A stretch of DNA of 6,168 bases from PVC group bacterium (lineage in GTDB: Bacteria; Verrucomicrobiota; Kiritimatiellia; CAIKKV01; PXCX01). Both the position numbers and the translations under genes were made by a program. This document shows, in pieces, positions 1 to 6,168 of the stretch. The DNA is taken from the NCBI GenBank assembly GCA_003567575.1, contig PWZG01000216.1, forward strand, positions 1 through 6,168, in the 5' to 3' direction. Each line of letters starts with the position of its first letter. Within the stretch, counting starts at the first letter, position 1. The notes under the pieces are model-generated. The model ran no database searches, was not told where the DNA came from, and saw nothing but the letters and a program-made list of their open reading frames with translations.

Positions 1-1422
1 CCGGCGGTCGTGGACTGGTTGGCCACGGCGGTCACGTTCGAAATGACGACGTGGGCGTCAAGGGTGGCGATGGCGCCGCCGATGACGCTTGATGTATTCT
101 CGCGAAACACGGCGTTGACAACGCGTCCCGGTTCGCCGGATAAATTCTGGAAGCACAGGCCGCCGCCACGTCCCCCAGTTCCGGTCGTCCGATTGGCGAT
201 GAACACGCTGCGCCGGACGTGAATCGGGCTTAGGCTCCACCAGGCGCCGCCGTGGGCGCCGCCGTTGCCGGTGGTCTGATTGCCCTCGAAGACGCAATCG
301 GTCGCCTCGGCCGTCAAACCGGCTGCGGTATAAATCGCGCCGCCGCCGCGACCGAAACCGGAGACGCTGTTGCTGATAAAGGTACTGCCCCTGAGATCAA
401 GATGACCGGAGACTTGCCAGATCGCGCCGCCATATCCTTGAGCGCTATTCCCAATGAACGTGCAATTTTCGATCAAACCGGTCGACGTTCCCGTACGCCA
501 GTCGAACGCGCCTCCGCCGCGCGCTGAGTTCAACGAGACATTATCCTCGAACAGGCAATCGACGAAGGTTGCCGGCGTGGTCAGATAGACCGCACCGCCA
601 TATCCCGACGAGGTCATGAAATTGGCCCTGAAGGTACAGTTTGTAAAGACCGAGTTGCCGGGACTGATGGCGCCTCCCCCCCCGTTGAGAATTTCGTTGG
701 ACTCGAAGACGCAACCATCGTATAGAACCTGGTCCCCGCCGCGTAAAGCGCCCGCGCCGTGCGGCGAGCGGTTGTAACGGAATTCGCAATCGCGCCAGAC
801 CGAGTTGGTGCCGGCATTCGTTCGGTAGACGACGGCGCCGGCTCCGTTGGCCGCGAAGTTTTGTTCGAAGACGCAGCGCGTCATCCGAAGTCCCTCCCCG
901 TTGGCATGCACGTTGATTTGCAGGGCGCCGCTGCCCCGTGCGGCGACACTGTACTGGTTGGTGTTGCCGATAAAACGGCAGTCCCGGAATTCGACCGGCG
1001 CCACGAACCGTTCTACGAAGACGGCGTTCGCGTCGTTGTTAAAGTTGTTGCCCAGCATCATATTGTTCGAGAACTCGGTATCCACGATTTGAAACGCATT
1101 GTCCGCTTCCCAAACCTTTTGTCCGAAATCATAAAGATAAAGACCGCTGACGCTGGAACTCCGTCCCGTCACCGTATTGGCATGAAAAACGCAGTTGGAA
1201 ATCATGCCGACGGTATTGGTCCAGAAACGCAGGTACATGCCGCCGCCATAAGCGTTGGCGCCGGCACCATCCGCGTAACCGTGACGGATCGTGAAGCCAT
1301 CAATGCGCGCATTGGCTCCGACAACCAGTTCAGGAAAGTCAGCCAGGAATGACTGACTTACCAGGGCTACCTGAACAGTTACGAAAAAAACTATTCAGAA
1401 GCTTGCAAAACATGCGTTTCAT
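1..1422 (-). CDS. Pmp-like right-handed beta-helix surface/secreted protein, partial, with apparent frameshift at its 5' end
   Basis: The minus-strand frame is open from 1394 to the left edge (464 codons), so the C-terminus is not seen. The protein is built of repeats with about 13 FxxN motifs (FHAN, FSNN, FIGN, FEQN, FRYN, FESN, FRAN, FEDN, FIGN, FISN, FEGN, FIAN, FREN) alternating with GGA[I/V/F/W] or GAGA[V/L] motifs. This is the signature of chlamydial polymorphic membrane proteins and similar parallel beta-helix passengers, which act at the cell surface or outside the cell. The first helix turn reads DGFTIRHGYADG. In this frame a TGA at 1397-1395 precedes the open part, and no ATG, GTG or TTG occurs until about 1237. 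ATG 1422 (GGAGG 11 nt upstream) reads MKRMFCKLLNS and then leaves the frame. Removing one T from the T7 tract at 1390-1384 joins both parts and creates a lysine/arginine start, a hydrophobic stretch and a SFLA-like cleavage site. The usual N-terminal region before the first DGFTI coil is almost absent. Family assignment is firm; the ligand and whether the gene is intact are unknown. Confidence 0.8.
676..683 (-). repeat. G8 homopolymer inside the beta-helix coding region
   Basis: Eight consecutive G residues on the coding strand encode the glycines before a GGAI motif. The frame stays open through the tract at its present length. Poly-G tracts of variable length are known to switch some chlamydial pmp genes on and off. 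Whether this one varies cannot be seen from one sequence. Confidence 0.5.
1328..1376. repeat. Nested inverted repeat at the signal peptide/beta-helix junction
   Basis: Outer arms GTTCAGG (1328-1334) and CCTGAAC (1370-1376) and inner arms AAGTCAG (1336-1342) and CTGACTT (1353-1359) are perfect complements and nest in one structure. It lies inside the coding stretch corresponding to the hydrophobic segment and the first residues after it, upstream of the first DGFTI helix coil. It may be an RNA structure near the 5' end of the message, or a scar of rearrangement. The arms are seen; the role is unknown. Confidence 0.5.
1384..1390 (-). repeat. T7 homopolymer where the beta-helix reading frame breaks
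   Basis: Seven T residues on the coding strand lie between the codons for MKRMFCKLLN and the long helix frame. With six Ts the two frames fuse; with seven they do not. The tract could be a sequencing or assembly error, a true mutation, or a slippage site for phase variation or transcriptional slippage. Confidence 0.6.
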
Positions 1423-1478
1423 AACGGCGGAATCCTCCGCAACCGATTAGTTTTGCAAAAGCCTCGCTGTGCTTCCAT
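1419..1478 (-). CDS. Possible 19-residue leader ORF overlapping the beta-helix start (ATGA)
   Basis: ATG at 1478-1476 follows AAAAGGAGG (1492-1484) with a 5-nt spacer, the strongest ribosome-binding site in the window. It encodes MEAQRGFCKTNRLRRIPPL and stops with TGA at 1421-1419, overlapping the next ATG (1422-1420) as ATGA. Such overlaps are typical of translational coupling. Its frame is the same as that of the long beta-helix frame, separated from it by two stops (1421 and 1397). It could be a coupling leader peptide, or the broken original 5' end of the beta-helix gene. The peptide is arginine-rich and has no recognisable domain. The RBS and overlap are seen directly; expression and role are inferred. 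Confidence 0.4.
   Translation of the reverse strand: MEAQRGFCKTNRLRRIPPL
1427..1440 (-). promoter_or_regulatory. Hairpin holding the Shine-Dalgarno of ATG 1422
   Basis: On the minus-strand RNA, GCGGA (1440-1436) pairs with TCCGC (1431-1427) around the 4-nt loop GGAT. The GGAGG (1438-1434) for ATG 1422 is half in the stem and half in the loop. Ribosomes translating the upstream short ORF pass through this hairpin and would open it. The pairing is seen in the sequence; a control role is inferred, and a 5-bp stem is only modestly stable. Confidence 0.35.
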
Positions 1479-1483
1479 ACGAA

Positions 1484-1492
1484 CCTCCTTTT
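1484..1492 (-). promoter_or_regulatory. Strong Shine-Dalgarno AAAAGGAGG
   Basis: Nine bases complementary to the 16S rRNA 3' end lie 5 nt before ATG 1478. The two plus-strand genes of this window have no comparable site, which makes this one stand out. It supports translation initiation at 1478 even though the frame is short. Confidence 0.55.
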
Positions 1493-1504
1493 GAGTCGTT
1501 CCGT

Positions 1505-1531
1505 GGTATAGCATCGACAAGGTCGGGACAA
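1505..1531 (-). promoter_or_regulatory. Weak sigma70-like promoter candidate for the beta-helix gene
   Basis: TTGTCC (1531-1526) and TATACC (1510-1505) each match four of six consensus bases, with a short 15-bp spacer. A transcript starting near 1498 would include the AAAAGGAGG site and the short ORF. The location is sensible but the match is poor. Confidence 0.2.
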
Positions 1532-1563
1532 GGTTTACGGATACAAGTCGCCGTCAATTCAAT

Positions 1564-1596
1564 ATCTTCGTCCCGATCGTACTCCCGATCTTCGTC
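1564..1596. repeat. Degenerate GATC-containing short repeats
   Basis: ATCTTCGTC occurs at 1564-1572 and 1588-1596, and TCCCGATC at 1571-1578 and 1583-1590, the latter with a 12-bp period. The pattern looks like a decayed short tandem array. It adjoins the heptamer array to its right, so the zone is repeat-derived rather than coding. Confidence 0.5.
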
Positions 1597-1639
1597 ATTT
1601 CGCATCCTGTCTTGCGACCCTCGAACCCCCACTGCCCTT

Positions 1640-1690
1640 AGTCTCCCAACACCCTTGATCTCAGTCTCCAGTCTCCAATCTCCAATTGAC
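1640..1690. repeat. Heptamer array, unit AGTCTCC (GGAGACT on minus)
   Basis: AGTCTCC occurs at 1640-1646, 1663-1669 and 1670-1676, followed by AATCTCC (1677-1683) and the diverged AATTGAC (1684-1690). The last four units are contiguous. The other strand reads as repeated GGAGAYT. A similar 7-bp purine-rich array ends the window, so this appears to be a recurrent intergenic element of this genome. Confidence 0.7.
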
Positions 1691-1746
1691 ATGCGCAAGC
1701 CTAACAAACGCGCCATGAAATGTCAACACCTATCGTCTTGTATAAA

Positions 1747-1761
1747 TCGTATGGTATACGA
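1747..1761. promoter_or_regulatory. Operator-like palindrome TCGTAT-GGT-ATACGA
   Basis: Perfect 6-bp arms flank a 3-bp centre in an AT-richer patch of the divergent spacer. It contains GTATAC, reminiscent of sites bound by GntR-type regulators, but the regulator cannot be identified. It could serve the plus-strand gene 247 bp downstream or, less likely, the minus-strand gene. Symmetry is seen; the operator role is inferred. Confidence 0.3.
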
Positions 1762-1790
1762 GACGCTTACAACAATAGTTAGGCACTACG

Positions 1791-1819
1791 CTGCCCCGAT
1801 GGGGGCGGGAATGGGGCAG
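1791..1819. other. Alternative hairpins sharing one CCCC arm
   Basis: CTGCCCC (1791-1797) can pair with GGGGCAG (1813-1819) over a 15-nt loop. Its CCCC can instead pair with GGGG at 1801-1804 over the loop GAT. The two pairings exclude each other. No T-run follows on either strand, so neither is a simple terminator. Confidence 0.3.
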
Positions 1820-1935
1820 AAAAATGATTGCATTTTCCTCAAAGGCAGGATATCGTGCATTTGGGTGGCTCAATTATCAATGCGTGCGCGCGCCGGCAGC
1901 AGCTTCAGAAAATCAGCAGTATGCCGGCAGTTCCG

Positions 1936-1955
1936 AGCGGTAGCGACCGCTTTTC
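1936..1955 (+). terminator. Terminator-like hairpin upstream of the UroD-like gene
   Basis: AGCGGT (1936-1941), loop AGCG and ACCGCT (1946-1951) form a 6-bp stem followed at once by TTTC. A G-U pair can extend it. It lies 53 nt before the ATG at 2008 with no gene upstream on this strand. It could be a weak attenuator of a transcript starting farther upstream. The short stem and T-run make it doubtful. Confidence 0.3.
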
Positions 1956-1992
1956 TCGACTCAATCTTTCGCAAAAGTGACTATGTCGGACA

Positions 1993-1998
1993 GATAAT
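1993..1998 (+). promoter_or_regulatory. -10 box GATAAT very close to the ATG
   Basis: GATAAT matches five of six bases of the -10 consensus. No good -35 hexamer is found 16-18 bp upstream. Transcription from it would begin near 2005, giving an essentially leaderless message from ATG 2008 or a leader of about 15 nt for ATG 2020. This would fit the lack of a Shine-Dalgarno sequence before both starts. Confidence 0.35.
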
Positions 1999-2007
1999 CT
2001 AATTTGA

Positions 2008-3255
2008 ATGAATTGCAGAATGAAGAAAATTCAACCAGCAGACAGGCTGGTACTGCGCAATCTGGCGCTTAACGTTGCGGAGGCCGCGGATCGTCCGGTA
2101 ATGACGGCGCGGCGGGAACTGTGGCGGCGGCACAACCGCATGGAGCCCGTGCGCCCGGTGGTTTTCGTTGCGCCCCAGGGAGCCTGGAAAGAGCTGGTGC
2201 CGGATGCGGCACTGCGCTGTCAGCAGGAGGATGCCAGATATATTGAACGCGGACTGCGGCAGCGGCTGTATGTCGCGGATAATTTTCTCAGTGATAATGT
2301 GATCGAGAAGGAATGGCTTGTCAGCAAAGTCATCCACAACAGCGGCTGGGGCTTGGAGCCGCAGCGTCATCATAGCGATGAAGACCGCGGTGCCTACGGC
2401 TTTGTCCAGGTTCTTGAAGCCGCGGCGGATCTGAAAAAACTGCGCGTGCCGGAAATCAGCTATGACGAAACCGCAACCATTGCCAGCCTCGAGTTTTTCC
2501 GGGAACTGTTCGGGGATATCCTGCAAGTGCGTCTGAAAGGAGTCAATACACCGTCATATCACCTGATGAATCAGTTCAGTGCCCTGCGCGGACTCCAGGA
2601 AATGCTTATGGACATGATCGAAAATCCCGGACTGGTGCATGATGCCATGGCTTTCTTTGAGGATGCGCACCGGCGGATTATGCGGCAGACCATTGAGTTG
2701 CGCCTGCTGAGTCTGAACAACAACAGCAGCGAAATCTATACCAGCGGGCACGGGTATACTGACGAGCTGCCGGGGCCGGGGTTTGATCCGGAACAGGTGC
2801 AGCCCCGGGACATGTGGGGCTGGGCAGAGGCTCAGGAAATGGCGGTGGTGTCGCCGGAAATGCATCATGAATTCGCTTTCCCTTATGAAAAACGGTTGCT
2901 TGAACCGTTCGGTCTGAACGGCTACGGCTGTTGCGATGATGTTAGCCGCAAACTCGATTTCGTGCTAACCGTTCCCGGGTTGCGCCGGGTCTCCGTGGCG
3001 CCGACCGCTGATGTCGGGGTCTGCGCCGAGCAGATCCGGGACAAGGTCATTTTCATGTGGAAACCGCAGCCCGCACATCTGGTCGGCAACTTTGACCCGC
3101 AGAAACTGGCGGACTACCTGCGGCATACCGTGGAAGTCACCCGTGCCTGCGGCTGCACCCTGGAGATAGTCCTGCTTGACACTCACACCTGCGAGAGCCA
3201 CCCGGAACGCTTTCATGAGTGGACAAGAATCGCGAACGCGGCGGTACAGGTCTGA
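2008..3255 (+). CDS. UroD/methyltransferase-like (URO-D superfamily) protein, not HemE
   Basis: This 415-residue protein has the layout of the uroporphyrinogen decarboxylase/MtaA-like TIM-barrel superfamily subgroup found in many copies in Lentisphaerota-type and some gut bacteria (recollection, not searched). The N-terminal helix ADRLVLRNLALNVAEAAD is followed by a RRELWRRHNRMEPVRPVV segment. GYGCCDD near 304-311 (Cys308, Cys309) corresponds to the GCCEP-type motif of relatives. SVAPTADV (329-336), WKPQPAH (351-357) and LDTHTCESHPERFHEW (from about 390, with His393 and Cys395) follow. The cysteines and histidine could bind metal, as zinc does in corrinoid methyltransferases of the superfamily. 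The HemE substrate signature (MRQAGRY-like) is absent, so haem synthesis is unlikely. The substrate is unknown; methyl transfer is only an inference. No signal peptide is seen, so it is probably cytoplasmic. ATG 2020 is an alternative start, and neither has a clear RBS. No corrinoid protein gene adjoins it. Confidence 0.85.
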   Translation: MNCRMKKIQPADRLVLRNLALNVAEAADRPVMTARRELWRRHNRMEPVRPVVFVAPQGAWKELVPDAALRCQQEDARYIERGLRQRLYVADNFLSDNVIEKEWLVSKVIHNSGWGLEPQRHHSDEDRGAYGFVQVLEAAADLKKLRVPEISYDETATIASLEFFRELFGDILQVRLKGVNTPSYHLMNQFSALRGLQEMLMDMIENPGLVHDAMAFFEDAHRRIMRQTIELRLLSLNNNSSEIYTSGHGYTDELPGPGFDPEQVQPRDMWGWAEAQEMAVVSPEMHHEFAFPYEKRLLEPFGLNGYGCCDDVSRKLDFVLTVPGLRRVSVAPTADVGVCAEQIRDKVIFMWKPQPAHLVGNFDPQKLADYLRHTVEVTRACGCTLEIVLLDTHTCESHPERFHEWTRIANAAVQV

Positions 3256-3480
3256 ATTACGGATCCTCCGCGGAATCGGTGGGTAAAGAATGGACCGGTG
3301 CGAGCGAGAATATCTGAGGGCATGGTAAAATGTGTGTTTTTCGGGCAAGGTGGGTAAGACTATTCGGTAGCGGGATATTTCGGGTAATAGAGAGCGGTTA
3401 AGCGGGTCGGGTGTCGCGTTGTTTCCGGAAAATGATTTGGAACCATCATCGCCGTGGATCCATGGGGCGCATGTCGCCTG

Positions 3481-3503
3481 CCTGCGCTGCCACGGCAGAC
3501 AGG
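3481..3503. repeat. Imperfect hairpin in the intergenic repeat patch
   Basis: CCTG (3481-3484) pairs with CAGG (3500-3503) and CTGCC (3487-3491) with GGCAG (3494-3498), leaving a small internal loop. No T-run follows. It lies next to the long palindrome at 3538 and may belong to the same mobile or interspersed element. Confidence 0.4.
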
Positions 3504-3519
3504 GCACCGGCGGGTACGC

Positions 3520-3560
3520 GAGGTCGGGCCATGGGATGCCGAGGTCGGGCCGACCTCGGC
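3520..3560. repeat. GAGGTCGGGCC direct repeat and 23-bp palindrome
   Basis: GAGGTCGGGCC occurs at 3520-3530 and 3541-3551. The second copy is part of a perfect inverted repeat, GCCGAGGTCGG (3538-3548) and CCGACCTCGGC (3550-3560) around one base. It lacks a T-run, so it is not a typical terminator. The GAGGTCG word also occurs in the array at the right end of the window. It resembles a REP-type interspersed palindrome, an interpretation that needs other genomic copies. Confidence 0.6.
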
Positions 3561-3627
3561 CACAAAGATCCGTAAACATGATCTCCGCGAAGCGATGCCT
3601 TTCTAATTTCGGGAGCGCTATCGTAAG

Positions 3628-3656
3628 TTGAAATATGGTTACGACAATGATATGGT
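3628..3656 (+). promoter_or_regulatory. Sigma70-like promoter candidate for the S9 peptidase
   Basis: TTGAAA (3628-3633, five of six consensus) and TATGGT (3651-3656, four of six) are separated by exactly 17 bp. Transcription would begin near 3663, giving a 5' leader of about 40 nt before ATG 3702. Good spacing and position make this the best promoter match in the window, and it suggests the peptidase gene is transcribed on its own. Confidence 0.4.
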
Positions 3657-3701
3657 TCCCAGGTCTGCGAAGCTTGTTACGCGTCCGTCCGGAACCGCAA
3701 A

Positions 3702-6068
<2,367 letters not shown>

Positions 6069-6137
6069 GCCTTATTCAAGCATGGTTGCGTAAAAACACA
6101 AGAAAAATGACGCGGAGCCATGGATGGTGTCGGGCAA

Positions 6138-6165
6138 GAGGTCAGAGGTCGGAGGTCAGAGGTCA
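6138..6165. repeat. GAGGTCA heptamer tandem array
   Basis: Four contiguous 7-bp units: GAGGTCA (6138-6144), GAGGTCG (6145-6151), GAGGTCA (6152-6158) and GAGGTCA (6159-6165). The array may continue past the right edge. It lies 70 bp after the peptidase stop; nothing in between looks like a terminator or a gene. The unit length and purine-rich character match the array at 1640-1690. Confidence 0.8.
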
Positions 6166-6168
6166 GCA

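Larger units (their letters stand above)
1479..2007. other. Non-coding spacer between divergent genes
   Basis: This 529-bp stretch separates the minus-strand beta-helix gene from the plus-strand UroD-like gene. From the left it holds the presumed beta-helix promoter and RBS, a low-complexity repeat zone (about 1564-1690), an operator-like palindrome, two hairpin regions, and a -10 box just before the next gene. A plus-strand frame of 177 codons (1469-2002) crosses it, but its product is low-complexity across the repeats and resembles no family known to me. I do not accept it as a gene. Confidence 0.6.
3256..3701. other. Non-coding spacer with repeat-like DNA
   Basis: 446 bp without a credible gene. 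GGTGGGTAA occurs at 3278-3286 and 3349-3357, and CGGGTAA again near 3381. A GC-rich structured patch follows (3481-3560), then an AT-richer stretch with a promoter candidate. Minus-strand frames crossing it (such as 2965-3789) overlap both flanking genes and have low-complexity products, so they are rejected. No convincing terminator for the UroD-like gene is visible; a T5 run at 3337-3341 lacks a stem. Confidence 0.6.

Noticed and set aside
759..1352. 197-codon plus-strand ORF opposite the beta-helix gene
   Set aside because: It is antisense to a frame with unmistakable FxxN/GGAI repeats; openness is explained by GC-rich codon use on the other strand.
1640..1690. Heptamer array as a CRISPR array
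   Set aside because: Units are 7 bp, contiguous and without spacers; there are no cas genes.
1469..2002. 177-codon plus-strand ORF in the divergent spacer
   Set aside because: It reads through the degenerate tandem repeats, gives a low-complexity serine-rich product, has no credible RBS and contains no recognisable domain.
1999..2526. 175-codon minus-strand ORF opposite the UroD-like gene
   Set aside because: Shadow of a well-supported coding region, with no domain and no start signal.
2008..3255. Assignment as HemE (uroporphyrinogen decarboxylase)
   Set aside because: The N-terminal arginine-rich substrate signature of HemE is missing, and the C-terminal Cys and His motifs belong to a different subgroup.
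3538..3560. Palindrome as an intrinsic terminator
   Set aside because: No T-run follows the stem on either strand, and it lies 283 bp after the nearest stop.
6109..6168. Start of another gene at ATG 6108-6110
   Set aside because: The frame runs into the heptamer array, lacks an RBS and gives a repetitive product.

Overview
The window probably comes from a bacterium of the PVC group (Kiritimatiellota, Lentisphaerota, Verrucomicrobiota or a relative). This is inferred from three things: a chlamydial-Pmp-style beta-helix protein, a member of the UroD/methyltransferase-like family that is abundant in these phyla as I recall, and intergenic DNA carrying degenerate heptamer tandem arrays (GGAGACT / GAGGTCA types). 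No rRNA or tRNA is present to confirm it. The DNA is moderately GC-rich.

Layout. (1) Positions 1-1422, minus strand: a large right-handed beta-helix surface or secreted protein with about a dozen FxxN and GGA[I/V/L/F] motifs. It runs off the left edge. Its reading frame is open for 464 codons but has no usable start. The only well-placed ATG with a Shine-Dalgarno sequence (1422) lies in another frame, and losing one base from a T7 tract joins the two into a signal-peptide-bearing protein. A 19-codon ORF with the best ribosome-binding site in the window overlaps this ATG as ATGA. (2) Positions 1479-2007: non-coding spacer between divergent genes, with degenerate tandem repeats, an operator-like palindrome (1747-1761), a terminator-like hairpin (1936-1955) and a good -10 box close to the next ATG. 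(3) Positions 2008-3255, plus strand: a 415-residue UroD-superfamily protein that is not HemE. (4) Positions 3256-3701: non-coding, with a structured repeat-rich patch (3481-3560) and a plausible promoter (3628-3656). (5) Positions 3702-6068, plus strand: a complete S9 serine peptidase resembling glutamyl endopeptidase (S9D), with the triad Ser658/Asp731/His765 and no signal peptide. (6) Positions 6069-6168: spacer ending in a GAGGTCA heptamer array.

The three main genes do not form an evident pathway or operon. The first diverges from the second, and the second and third are 446 bp apart with a separate promoter candidate. I see no convincing new multi-gene system. The most unusual locus is the 5' end of the beta-helix gene, where a leader ORF, an SD-containing hairpin, a T7 tract, a nested inverted repeat and an internal G8 tract suggest either decay, sequencing error in homopolymers, or switchable expression of a surface protein.
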